From positions 1 to 7,845 of the forward strand of contig JALULR010000176.1 of assembly GCA_027056155.1 (NCBI GenBank): a DNA stretch of 7,845 nt, written 5' to 3'. The DNA comes from DHVE2 group archaeon (GTDB lineage Archaea > Thermoplasmatota > Thermoplasmata > Thermoplasmatales > Aciduliprofundaceae). How positions within the stretch are numbered: position 1 is the first letter of the stretch; each line of letters starts with the position of its first letter. Shown piece by piece: positions 1-7,249 of this stretch. The notes under the pieces were generated by a model. The model ran no database searches and had not been told where the DNA came from. It was given only the letters and a program-made list of their open reading frames with translations. The position numbers and the translations under genes were made by a program.

Positions 1-30
1 AACGTTTTTTACATTCTCTTCAGTTATCAC
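1..30 (-). CDS. 5' end of a leftward gene, product unknown (partial)
   Basis: On the minus strand a GTG start at 30-28 opens a frame that stays open to the window edge and reads (M)ITEENVKNV. A strong ribosome-binding site, GGGGAGGT, covers 45-38 and lies 7 bases before this GTG, which is the main reason to call a start here. The gene is divergent from xerA. Ten residues are too few to name a family. The acidic-then-valine pattern is reminiscent of the N-terminus of DUF59/Mrp-type Fe-S proteins, but this is only a guess. An ATG at 14-12 is followed at once by a stop and can be excluded. Confidence is moderate because the strong RBS and the open frame agree, but the coding stretch is tiny. Confidence 0.45.
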   Translation of the reverse strand, partial: MITEENVKNV

Positions 31-37
31 TTTATAT

Positions 38-45
38 ACCTCCCC
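38..45 (-). promoter_or_regulatory. Ribosome-binding site of the leftward partial gene
   Basis: The minus strand reads GGGGAGGT, close to the consensus complement of the 16S rRNA 3' end, with a 7-base spacer to GTG at 30. It decides the start of the truncated gene at the left edge. The AT-rich spacer (TTTATATA, + strand 31-38) also resembles an archaeal box A, but its position after the RBS makes that role unlikely for the leftward gene. Confidence 0.45.
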
Positions 46-65
46 GGGCAATGGCGGCTAACTTT

Positions 66-90
66 AGATTATGCGCAATGCGCATAATCT
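66..90. repeat. Perfect 11-bp inverted repeat between divergent genes (candidate operator or Xer site)
   Basis: The arms AGATTATGCGC (66-76) and GCGCATAATCT (80-90) are exact reverse complements separated by AAT. The repeat lies between the leftward partial gene and xerA. An 11-bp arm matches the arm length of Xer/dif half-sites, but a classical dif has a 6-8 bp spacer and this one has 3. A dimeric regulator operator is at least as likely. A hairpin or terminator role is less likely because no T-run follows on either strand and the flanking genes diverge. Confidence 0.7.
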
Positions 91-112
91 GCCTGTTCTG
101 CGAGTTATTCGG

Positions 113-123
113 AAATTTTATTA
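113..123 (+). promoter_or_regulatory. Candidate box A (TATA element) of xerA
   Basis: AAATTTTATTA is centred about 28 bases before the xerA ATG at 147. This would place transcription initiation at or just before the start codon, giving a leaderless or nearly leaderless message. A 7-bp inverted repeat, GAGTTAT (102-108) and ATAACTC (128-134), is centred on this element. Confidence 0.35.
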
Positions 124-146
124 CCCCATAACTCATTGAGGAGAGT

Positions 147-959
147 ATGGGATTTGAGAATAAAAACCTTACTCCGAAAGAGCGGTACGAGTTGATCGGG
201 AGGTTAATAGAGGAGCTGAAACTTCGCAAATACTCATACCGAACAGGGAAAGCGTACGTTTACATAGTCAAAAATTTTCTCCGCTCCGGCCTCACCCCGC
301 GTGAGTTCCTTCTGAAGTATTATTCAGATAAGAGCAAATCCACGATTCGTCAAGCCTATTTTGCATTGAAATTCTTCTATAAGAATGTGCTTCATGAGAG
401 ATTCGATGAGGGAATACCTCTCGCCAAAAAGAAAGAAAAATTGCCTGTGGTACTTTCGCGGGAGGAAGTTAAAAGAATGATATATGGGACTAAAAACATC
501 AAGCACCGCCTCGTGCTAATGTTTCTCTATTACGCTGGTATGAGATTGAACGAGGTACGCAACATCCGCTGGGAAGATGTGGATTTCGAGAGGGAAATAA
601 TTCATATAAAAGTTGCAAAGGGAGATAAAGAAAGAGTGGTTTTCCTGCATCCGAATCTAAAGAGCACGCTGGAGCTCTACGGCAAGGGGCAAAAGGGCTA
701 TATCTTTATCTCCCAAAGGGGGAAGAAATATGCACCGAAGAGCATTCAGTTAATCGTGAAGAATGCAGCAAAGAGAGCGAAAATAAATAAAAATGTCACA
801 CCGCACACTATGCGCCACTCCTTCGCCACGCACCTTTTAGAAGGCGGGGCGGATATACGTTATATTCAGCAGTTGCTAGGGCACAAAAATCTCAAAACCA
901 CACAAATTTATACTCATGTGGCAAATAAAGACATAAAGAATCTCGCCTCACTAATTTAA
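147..959 (+). CDS. xerA: Tyrosine recombinase XerA
   Basis: This 270-residue site-specific recombinase of the lambda-integrase/Xer family probably resolves chromosome dimers at dif, as XerA does in archaea. The N-terminal SAM-like core-binding domain spans about residues 11-95 and the catalytic domain about 100-265. The full catalytic set is visible: Arg133 in AGMRLNEV, Lys158 in the beta-hairpin, His220 and Arg223 in [12 protein letters not shown], His246 in [13 protein letters not shown], and the Tyr255 nucleophile. The length fits stand-alone archaeal XerA and is shorter than many phage integrases. The ATG at 147 is preceded by GAGGAG (138-143), which is unusually close (3 bases), so leaderless initiation from the box A at 113-123 is possible. 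A T-run (964-968) just after the stop could act as a terminator. An integrative-element integrase is the alternative, but no attachment repeats or element cargo are seen. The housekeeping neighbours favour XerA. Confidence 0.88.
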   Translation: MGFENKNLTPKERYELIGRLIEELKLRKYSYRTGKAYVYIVKNFLRSGLTPREFLLKYYSDKSKSTIRQAYFALKFFYKNVLHERFDEGIPLAKKKEKLPVVLSREEVKRMIYGTKNIKHRLVLMFLYYAGMRLNEVRNIRWEDVDFEREIIHIKVAKGDKERVVFLHPNLKSTLELYGKGQKGYIFISQRGKKYAPKSIQLIVKNAAKRAKINKNVTPHTMRHSFATHLLEGGADIRYIQQLLGHKNLKTTQIYTHVANKDIKNLASLI

Positions 960-963
960 CCCA

Positions 964-968
964 TTTTT
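964..968 (+). terminator. Possible T-run terminator after xerA
   Basis: A run of five T lies 5 bases after the xerA TAA and upstream of the next promoter. Archaeal RNA polymerase terminates at T-rich stretches without a hairpin, so this short run is a plausible but weak terminator. Confidence 0.25.
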
Positions 969-981
969 GTCCAAAAAGAAA

Positions 982-989
982 TAAATATA
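982..989 (+). promoter_or_regulatory. Candidate box A for the oxidoreductase-methyltransferase operon
   Basis: TAAATATA, within an AT-rich stretch preceded by the purine-rich CCAAAAAGAA that could serve as BRE, is centred about 33 bases before the ATG at 1019. The predicted transcript would have only a very short leader. Confidence 0.4.
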
Positions 990-1018
990 ACCAAGCGTAT
1001 GCGAGCATGGTGACGGGC

Positions 1019-2389
1019 ATGAAAGAGTACGATTTGATTGCGTTTGGCACGGGCAGTGCGATGAACATCGTTGCACCGCTAATTGAGAGAGAGCCTCGCT
1101 TAAAGGTGGCTGTGATTGAGAATGAAAAGGCGGGGGGAATATGCTTAACGCGGGGGTGCATTCCGAGCAAGATGCTTGCATATCCCGCAGAATTGATGCA
1201 AGATATTCGCAGGGCAAAAGAGTTTTACATAGACGCAAAGATTAAAAACGTAGATGGAGATTCGCTTCTCAGGAGAGTGCAGGGGGACGTGGACAAAGAG
1301 AGTAAGATGATTGAGCATAGCTTGAGAAATCACCCCAGCGTGGATTATTACGATAAAACTGCAAAATTTGTTGGTGATTACACAATCGATGTTGGAGGCA
1401 AAGAGATTTACGGAGAGAAAATTCTATTATGCACGGGCTCAAAACCTCTCGTGCCGCCGATTCCCGGATTGGAAGAGGTGGGATACATAACAAACCGAGA
1501 ATTTTTCTACTCACTTAAAAAATTGCCGAAGAGCATCGCGATAATCGGCGGCGGATTCGTAGCTTTGGAGTTAGGGCATTTTATGGCCATGTTTAGCACC
1601 GAGGTTCATGTGATTGAAATGCTCCCTGATATAATCATGGCAGAAGAGCCAGAAGCCCGCGCCTTGGTGCGCAGAGAGTTGTCAAAGGATATTCATTTTC
1701 ATTTAGGCTACAAGGCTAAGGAAGTTAGAAAAGCCATGGGTAAGAAAATAGTTGTTGCGGAGAATAAAGAAGGAGAGACAATAGAGGTAAAAGCGGACGA
1801 GATAATGGTCGCCACCGGCCGCGCGCCGTGGAAAGAGACAAACGTAGAGAAGACAGGTGTAAAAACTGATGAGCGCGGCTGGATTATAACTGACGAGCTT
1901 ATGCGCACCACCAAAGAAGGAATATGGGCATGCGGAGATGCAAACGGCAAATATCTTTTCAAGCACGTGGCAAACTACGAGAGCGAAATAGTGTATTACA
2001 ACGCATTCCGCAACGCCAACGCAAAGGTGGATTACCATGCAATACCGCATGCAATTTTCACAACTCCGCAAGTTGCGGGCGTGGGGATGAAGGAAGAGGA
2101 AGCGAAGAAGAAGCACGATGTTCTTGTCGGAGAATATAAATACGAGAACACGGCAATGGGCGAGGCAATGCGTCTCAAGGACTATTTTGTAAAGGTAATC
2201 GTGGATAAGGACACTTATAATATTCTCGGGGCAACCATTGTGGGCCCTCAAGCTTCGGTGCTCATTCAGGAAATAATCAATCTCATGTACACCCGCGAAC
2301 AGGCGAGCGCAATGTATCGCGCAATTCACATACACCCGGCCATGAACGAGGTAGTGCAGCGGGCATTTTATAATCTTCGGGAGGTGTGA
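1019..2389 (+). CDS. Class I FAD/NAD pyridine nucleotide-disulfide oxidoreductase (dihydrolipoyl dehydrogenase-like)
   Basis: This 456-residue flavoprotein disulfide reductase has an N-terminal FAD Rossmann motif (GTGSAM, residues 10-15) and a redox-active CxxxxC pair, Cys42 and Cys47, in GGICLTRGCIPSKM. The NAD(P)-binding motif AIIGGGFVALELGH is followed by VIE, whose acidic residue favours NAD(H). An ATGR segment and an FAD-contacting ACGD motif follow, then a C-terminal dimerisation domain with the catalytic dyad His439-Glu444 (HIHPAMNE). The family transfers electrons between NAD(P)H and a disulfide such as lipoyl, mycothiol-like or other low-molecular-weight thiols, or metal ions. The usual NV of CLNVGC is replaced by TR, and no lipoate or 2-oxoacid dehydrogenase genes are nearby, so the true substrate is open. 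An upstream in-frame ATG exists at 1007. ATG 1019 is preferred because GGTGA (1009-1013) lies 5 bases before it and because MKEYDLIAFG is the normal family start. It is the first gene of an operon with the methyltransferase gene. Confidence 0.85.
   Translation: MKEYDLIAFGTGSAMNIVAPLIEREPRLKVAVIENEKAGGICLTRGCIPSKMLAYPAELMQDIRRAKEFYIDAKIKNVDGDSLLRRVQGDVDKESKMIEHSLRNHPSVDYYDKTAKFVGDYTIDVGGKEIYGEKILLCTGSKPLVPPIPGLEEVGYITNREFFYSLKKLPKSIAIIGGGFVALELGHFMAMFSTEVHVIEMLPDIIMAEEPEARALVRRELSKDIHFHLGYKAKEVRKAMGKKIVVAENKEGETIEVKADEIMVATGRAPWKETNVEKTGVKTDERGWIITDELMRTTKEGIWACGDANGKYLFKHVANYESEIVYYNAFRNANAKVDYHAIPHAIFTTPQVAGVGMKEEEAKKKHDVLVGEYKYENTAMGEAMRLKDYFVKVIVDKDTYNILGATIVGPQASVLIQEIINLMYTREQASAMYRAIHIHPAMNEVVQRAFYNLREV
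2379..2386 (+). promoter_or_regulatory. Ribosome-binding site of the methyltransferase gene, embedded in the upstream gene
   Basis: GGGAGGTG is a strong match to the anti-Shine-Dalgarno complement. It ends 4 bases before ATG 2391 and overlaps the last codons (Glu-Val) of the oxidoreductase. This placement fixes the start and argues for coupled translation. Confidence 0.6.
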
Positions 2390-2390
2390 G

Positions 2391-2900
2391 ATGGGCTTTG
2401 CTCTAAAATTTGCATTCTGGTTTGCATGGTGGCTCGCTCTGGCGCTGGTTGGCATATACACCACTGCGCCCTTGGCAGCGCCTCTAAGCTGGATTTCGGT
2501 GGGAGGTGGTGTATTTTTATTGTTTTACGGGTTGCTATTAAACGCCATCGCAGGCAGAACCTTAAAGGAGTACGGACATTTTGAGCTTACGAAAGGTGTG
2601 AAGAGGCCCGACAGGTTAGTTACCACGGGAATATACTCATGCATGCGCCACCCTGCGCAGTTTGGCTCGATATTTTTCGGCATGGGCATTGCATTCATAA
2701 CCTCTAATATATACTCTATTCTACTTTCTGGCTGGTACGCATTTTCTGCAATTTATTTCATCCTGACAATTGAAGAAAGAGAGAGCATTAAGAATTTTGG
2801 AGCTGATTACTACACATTTATGAAGAACAGGAAGCCTTTTACTTTCTCGCTCTCTTGTTTGAAGCGGGGATTGCAAGCGCTCAAGCATACAAAGCTGTGA
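2391..2900 (+). CDS. Integral-membrane methyltransferase, ICMT/PEMT (isoprenylcysteine carboxyl methyltransferase-like) family
   Basis: This 169-residue membrane protein has about four hydrophobic segments (roughly residues 3-25, 35-55, 91-107 and 108-127). The family S-adenosylmethionine-binding signature is present: LVTTGIYSCMRHP (residues 76-88) followed by QFG where most members have a Tyr-x-Gly. A downstream acidic pair, EER (128-130), precedes the closing FGADYYTF helix (136-143). ICMT/PEMT relatives methylate isoprenylcysteine carboxyl groups, phospholipid head groups or small hydrophobic substrates at the membrane. Which of these applies here cannot be read from sequence. The start lies 1 base after the oxidoreductase stop, and its RBS GGGAGGTG (2379-2386) lies inside the last codons of that gene, indicating translational coupling. 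The C-terminus is Lys/Leu rich and probably cytosolic. Confidence 0.78.
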   Translation: MGFALKFAFWFAWWLALALVGIYTTAPLAAPLSWISVGGGVFLLFYGLLLNAIAGRTLKEYGHFELTKGVKRPDRLVTTGIYSCMRHPAQFGSIFFGMGIAFITSNIYSILLSGWYAFSAIYFILTIEERESIKNFGADYYTFMKNRKPFTFSLSCLKRGLQALKHTKL

Positions 2901-2922
2901 ATACCCATATTAGTCCAGCAAC

Positions 2923-2932
2923 GCTTAAAAAT
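2923..2932 (+). promoter_or_regulatory. Candidate box A of sufCB (leaderless transcript)
   Basis: GCTTAAAAAT is centred about 25 bases before the sufC ATG at 2953, the spacing expected between an archaeal box A and the transcription start. No Shine-Dalgarno-like sequence lies before that ATG. Together these suggest that the mRNA starts at or next to the start codon. Confidence 0.45.
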
Positions 2933-2952
2933 GATTAACACATCGCCATAGT

Positions 2953-3711
2953 ATGAACCAACTGCTCAAGCTTGAGAATTTGCGAGTTTCTGTGGGTACA
3001 GATAAAGAGATACTAAAAGGCTTGGATTTAGAGGTGCACCCTGGTGAGTTTCATGTGATAATGGGTCCAAACGGCTCGGGCAAGACCACCCTTGGTTTGA
3101 CTATAATGGGGCACCCAAATTACAAAATTATCGGAGGAAAGATTCTTTTTGAAGGTAGAGAAATTAATAAATTAGCGCCTGATGAGCGGGCAAGGCTGGG
3201 CATATTTATGGCGTTTCAGGCTCCGGAAGCAATAGAGGGTGTGAAAATCATTGATTACCTGCGGCTCTTGCTTGAAAAGGTAAAAGGTGTAGACCGCCTG
3301 AAATCTCATGACATGGTAATTGAAAAAGCGAAGGAAGTGTGGTTCACAGAGAAAGAGTTAGCAAGAGACATCAATCTGGGATTTTCCGGCGGCGAGCGCA
3401 AGAGATTTGAGATACTTCAAGCACTGCTTTTGGACCCAAAACTCGTTATATTAGACGAGCCAGATAGCGGCGTAGATGTAGATTCTCTAAGCTTAATTTC
3501 CATAAAATTGCACGAGCTGCAAAAGCAGGGCAAGACCATTCTTTTGATAACGCATTATGGCCGAATACTGCAGCATGTGGACCCGAGCCAAGTGCAAGTG
3601 CACATAATTAAAGATGGAAAGATAGTAATGCATGGGCGCGAAGAGCTTGTGCGAGAGATTGAAAATAAAGGATTTAAAAAGGTATTTGAGGAGTGTGGTT
3701 GCAATGAGTGA
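2953..3711 (+). CDS. sufC: Fe-S cluster assembly ATPase SufC
   Basis: This 252-residue soluble ABC-type ATPase powers Fe-S cluster assembly on the SufB scaffold in the cytosol. It has the Walker A motif GPNGSGKTT (residues 38-46), Q-loop Gln89 in FQAPEAIEG and the signature FSGGERKR (144-151). Walker B with the catalytic Glu (LVILDEPDSGVD, Glu169) and the switch His201 in LLITHYGRIL follow. FQAPEAI and the DEPDSG(V)D segment are typical of SufC rather than of transporter ATPases, and no membrane permease is adjacent. The stop overlaps the sufB start by 8 bases. Upstream there is no Shine-Dalgarno sequence but a well-placed box A, so translation is probably leaderless. The C-terminus carries a CGC motif (Cys248, Cys250) that could bind metal, although this is not established. 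Confidence 0.93.
   Translation: MNQLLKLENLRVSVGTDKEILKGLDLEVHPGEFHVIMGPNGSGKTTLGLTIMGHPNYKIIGGKILFEGREINKLAPDERARLGIFMAFQAPEAIEGVKIIDYLRLLLEKVKGVDRLKSHDMVIEKAKEVWFTEKELARDINLGFSGGERKRFEILQALLLDPKLVILDEPDSGVDVDSLSLISIKLHELQKQGKTILLITHYGRILQHVDPSQVQVHIIKDGKIVMHGREELVREIENKGFKKVFEECGCNE
3688..3695 (+). promoter_or_regulatory. Ribosome-binding site of sufB inside sufC
   Basis: GAGGAGTG lies 8 bases before ATG 3704, within the sufC coding region. It supports ATG 3704 as the sufB start over an in-frame ATG at 3632 that lies deep inside sufC and would add 24 residues unrelated to the family. Confidence 0.5.
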
Positions 3712-5029
3712 GCTCACGTTACAAGATGCAAAGAGCATAATTGAAAATCAAATTGAGACACTTAAAAAAAGAAACAAAGAACCCGACTGGATGACTAAGC
3801 TGAGATACAAAGCCATGAACGCGTTTTTTGAAGCGCCTCACAACGACCCCATCATAACGGACCCACTCGACTATATTGCGAAGGCGGAGGAGGAGATGTA
3901 TCCTGAAGTCAAAAACTTAGACGAACTGCCCCCTGAGATGCTCGCGCTCTTGGACAGATTGGGCATTGCCGATGTAGAGAAAAAATATATTGCAGGGCTG
4001 GCGGTGCAAAGCGACACCAGCATAGTGCTAAACGATTTTTTGAAAGAATGGAGAAAAAAGGGATTGATAATGGAGTCTATGGAAGATGCAATTCGCAATC
4101 ATGATATGATGAAAGAGTTATTTATGAAACAGTTTCACCCTGAAGAGAGCAAGCTTGCCGCATATCACACTGCAGTATGGAACGGTGGCGTGTTTTTGCA
4201 TGTAGATGCTGGCTTAAAAGTGCCCATGCCTCTGCACCTGTTCTTTCTCATACAAAACAGCGCTATGGCGCAAGCGCCCCATATAATAATCGACGCCCGA
4301 GAAGGCAGCGAGATTCATTTAATTGAAGGCTGTACCTCGCCAGTGCTAGTCCGGCATTCTCTTCATCTCGACATGTCAGAGGTATATGTTGGTAAAAACG
4401 CGCGTGTAAAATTAAGTGTGCTTCAAAATTGGCCTGAATACGTGCATACTAGACCCATGACCAGAGCCATTGTAGAGCAAGGTGGTGAGTTTATAAACAC
4501 TACCGTGGGGCTTGGCACGGGAAAGAGCAATATTGCAAATCCAAAGTACATAGTTAAAGATGGTGGCTATGTGGAGCTTAACGGCATAATACTCGGGCAA
4601 AAAGATTACTATGTGGACTTGGGAGGAGAGATGCTTCTAGAAGGCACGGGAGCTCGAGGTATGAACGCAAGCAAGAGCGTAATCATGGATAACAGCACAG
4701 TGATAACTCGTGGCTTAATACATGCAAAAGCCCCGAAGACAAAAGGACATATAAGCTGTGATGCTTTGATTCTCAACCATGACGCAAAGATGGAAACATA
4801 TCCCGGGCTTGCATCGGAGGTAGATGATGCCGAGCTAAGCCACGAGGCTGCTATAGGCAAGATACGGGAAGAAGAGCTATTTTATTTGATGTCCCACGGC
4901 TTAAAAGAGGAAGAGGCTACCCAGCTCATTGTAAAAGGCTTTGTTAATCCACTGCTAAAAGACATACCTCTGGAGTTTGTAGTTGAGATAAGAAAAATAA
5001 TAGAGATGGCCGTAAGCGGTGGTATGTAG
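3704..5029 (+). CDS. sufB: Fe-S cluster assembly scaffold SufB (SufB/SufD family)
   Basis: This 441-residue scaffold builds Fe-S clusters together with SufC. An N-terminal helical region (about 1-150) is followed by the right-handed beta-helix core (about 155-370) and the C-terminal helical SufC-binding domain (about 375-441). Landmarks are IEGCTSP (Cys210), the STVITRGLI strand, and GHISCDALIL, whose Cys352 matches the conserved SufB core cysteine position. They continue with METYPGLASEVDDAELSHEA, with His380-Glu381 at the conserved His-Glu cluster site, and the terminal helix region ending in VVEIRKIIEMA. Retention of the Cys and the Glu points to SufB rather than SufD. No sufD, sufS, sufE or sufU is seen next to it, which fits the minimal SufBC-type system of archaea and anaerobes. 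The start ATG overlaps the sufC stop (ATGAGTGA), implying coupled translation. The stop is TAG, 2 bases from the converging radA stop. Confidence 0.92.
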   Translation: MSELTLQDAKSIIENQIETLKKRNKEPDWMTKLRYKAMNAFFEAPHNDPIITDPLDYIAKAEEEMYPEVKNLDELPPEMLALLDRLGIADVEKKYIAGLAVQSDTSIVLNDFLKEWRKKGLIMESMEDAIRNHDMMKELFMKQFHPEESKLAAYHTAVWNGGVFLHVDAGLKVPMPLHLFFLIQNSAMAQAPHIIIDAREGSEIHLIEGCTSPVLVRHSLHLDMSEVYVGKNARVKLSVLQNWPEYVHTRPMTRAIVEQGGEFINTTVGLGTGKSNIANPKYIVKDGGYVELNGIILGQKDYYVDLGGEMLLEGTGARGMNASKSVIMDNSTVITRGLIHAKAPKTKGHISCDALILNHDAKMETYPGLASEVDDAELSHEAAIGKIREEELFYLMSHGLKEEEATQLIVKGFVNPLLKDIPLEFVVEIRKIIEMAVSGGM

Positions 5030-5031
5030 TG

Positions 5032-5997
5032 CTACGGGTCTCTAATACCCTCTGTAGTGATATTAATCACAATCTCGCCGTCGGGTAGCGCAGGAGAGTC
5101 TATGAGTCGTACAATTCTCTTATTTCCTCGTGCTTTGCGTATGTATAATCGGTAGGTGGCATTATGCGCAACTATGTTTCCGCCAATTGGAGTGGTTGGG
5201 TCTCCGTAGAACATGTCCGGCTTGGAAGATACTTGATTTGTGACTGCCACCACAGCGTTGTTTATATCTGCAAATCTAAGCAGGTCATGCATATGCCGAT
5301 TTAAGAGCTGCTGTCGCTCTGCAAGTGAGCCTCTGCCCACATATTCTGCGCGAAAATGCGCGGTGAGTGAGTCTACAATTAAAAGTCGTATGGGGTGCTC
5401 TTTTGCAAGCTCCATTGCTTTATCTACCATTAGCATCTGATGATGCGAGTTAAACGCTCGGGCCACATGAATCTTTTTTAATACCTCAGTGGGCTCAAGT
5501 CCCAATGCTTCGGACATCTGTGCAATTCTCTCAGGCCTGAATGTGTTTTCAGTGTCAATAAATATAACCTCTCCGTTTAAGCCGCCTTTTTCTACAGGAA
5601 GCTGCACATTTACAGCGAGTTGATGCACTATCTGTGTTTTTCCAGAGCCAAATTGCCCAAATAATTCGGTTATAGACTGGCTCTCAAGCCCGCCGCCGAG
5701 AAGCCCATCAAATTCGCCAGAGCCCGTGGTAAGTTTAGTCATCTTCTTCCGCCGCTCATATATAACGTCGCCAGTCTCAAATTGCCCCACATTAGCGTAT
5801 TTTCTCGCAGCAGCAATGATTTTCTGAGCCACGCCCTCTCCAACATTTGCAATCTCTGCTAAGTCCTTAGGAGAGGCTACTGCAAGCTCTACTAGCCCCG
5901 TGTATCCCGCATCTCTCAGCTTTTCGGCAGTGGCAGAGCCCACGCCGGGCAAATCCTCAAGCGTATACTCTTTCTTTTCCTCTTTCTTCTTAGCCAA
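5032..5997 (-). CDS. radA: DNA repair and recombination protein RadA
   Basis: This is the archaeal RecA/Rad51 recombinase, which forms ATP-dependent filaments on single-stranded DNA and catalyses strand exchange. With the TTG start at 5997 it has 321 residues, within the usual archaeal range. A helix-hairpin-helix N-terminal domain ([15 protein letters not shown], about residues 13-27, with a second hairpin near 50-60) is followed by a linker whose Phe73 in GQFETGDV fits the polymerisation motif. Walker A is GQFGSGKT (114-121) and Walker B is LLIVDS (205-210). Loop L1 is near FRAEYVGRG (215-223) and loop L2 spans about 255-280 ([14 protein letters not shown] onward). No intein is present. TTG 5997 is preferred because GGTGAT (6007-6002) lies 4 bases before it and the protein then opens [19 protein letters not shown] 6027 and TTG 6066, which overlaps gapdh, are alternatives without a good RBS. 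It lies just after gapdh. Confidence 0.93.
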   Translation of the reverse strand: MAKKKEEKKEYTLEDLPGVGSATAEKLRDAGYTGLVELAVASPKDLAEIANVGEGVAQKIIAAARKYANVGQFETGDVIYERRKKMTKLTTGSGEFDGLLGGGLESQSITELFGQFGSGKTQIVHQLAVNVQLPVEKGGLNGEVIFIDTENTFRPERIAQMSEALGLEPTEVLKKIHVARAFNSHHQMLMVDKAMELAKEHPIRLLIVDSLTAHFRAEYVGRGSLAERQQLLNRHMHDLLRFADINNAVVAVTNQVSSKPDMFYGDPTTPIGGNIVAHNATYRLYIRKARGNKRIVRLIDSPALPDGEIVINITTEGIRDP

Positions 5998-6001
5998 ATT
6001 T

Positions 6002-6007
6002 ATCACC
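6002..6007 (-). promoter_or_regulatory. Ribosome-binding site that sets the radA TTG start
   Basis: GGTGAT on the minus strand lies 4 bases before TTG 5997. It is the same motif in the same register as the RBS of gapdh, which supports the non-ATG start of radA. Confidence 0.55.
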
Positions 6008-6030
6008 AGCTCAGCTTTATGCCTCATGCA

Positions 6031-6040
6031 TTTTAATCTT
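6031..6040 (-). promoter_or_regulatory. Possible internal box A for radA
   Basis: AAGATTAAAA on the minus strand is centred about 38 bases before TTG 5997, nearly the same distance as the box A of gapdh from its start. It lies between the gapdh stop and the radA start, so radA may have its own promoter in addition to read-through from gapdh. Confidence 0.3.
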
Positions 6041-6049
6041 TTCTCCGAG

Positions 6050-7051
<1,002 letters not shown>

Positions 7052-7053
7052 TT

Positions 7054-7059
7054 ATCACC
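7054..7059 (-). promoter_or_regulatory. Ribosome-binding site of gapdh
   Basis: GGTGAT on the minus strand lies 5 bases before ATG 7048, inside GAGCGGTGATAAAGA. It shares its sequence with the radA RBS and places the transcript start only a few bases upstream if the box A at 7081-7090 is used. Confidence 0.55.
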
Positions 7060-7080
7060 GCTCCATAATGTTTGTGGGCT

Positions 7081-7090
7081 ATTAAAAAAT
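7081..7090 (-). promoter_or_regulatory. Candidate box A of gapdh
   Basis: ATTTTTTAAT on the minus strand, preceded by the purine-rich CCAAA that may act as BRE, is centred about 37 bases before ATG 7048. A transcript initiated about 26 bases downstream would begin near the GGTGAT RBS. Confidence 0.45.
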
Positions 7091-7249
7091 TTTGGAGCTC
7101 TTGACTGCTTCCTCACATTTTAAATGCATTATAACCTAATATTTTTGCTATTTTTATTACTGTTACATAGCTCCACCAGCTACAATTTCATATAGTATGC
7201 TTCCCTATTATCATACAATAGTATAAAATTATGCGCTTGTAAATGGAAA
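7091..7249. other. AT-rich intergenic region between divergent gapdh and the NosD-like gene
   Basis: No convincing coding frame, tRNA or other RNA gene is visible in this stretch. It contains small palindromes such as AATGCATT and a weak stem CTATT/AATAG (around 7204-7220). It also holds a 9-base copy, ATTATGCGC (7228-7236), of the arm of the inverted repeat beside xerA. The two divergent promoters lie at its edges, and regulator binding here is possible but unproven. Confidence 0.5.

Noticed and set aside
147..959. xerA as the integrase of an integrated mobile element
   Set aside because: There are no tRNA fragment, direct attachment repeats or element-type cargo genes. Its length, motifs and housekeeping neighbours fit chromosomal XerA.
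1703..2464. Long open frame on the minus strand (253 codons) opposite the oxidoreductase gene
   Set aside because: It is antisense to a clearly functional gene, has no RBS or recognisable domain, and its Cys/His/Tyr-rich composition is that of a shadow frame.
3632..3703. N-terminal extension of sufB from an upstream ATG
   Set aside because: It lies inside sufC in another frame and adds 24 residues unlike any SufB N-terminus. The ATG at 3704 has an RBS and the usual stop-start overlap.
5161..5170. ATTATGCGCA copy matching the palindrome arm
   Set aside because: It lies inside the conserved radA loop L2 region and encodes Ala-His-Asn on the minus strand, so coding constraint explains it.
7091..7249. 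Possible small RNA or riboswitch in the AT-rich intergenic region
   Set aside because: Only short, weak stems are visible, with no conserved riboswitch core, no tRNA-like fold and no clear terminator.
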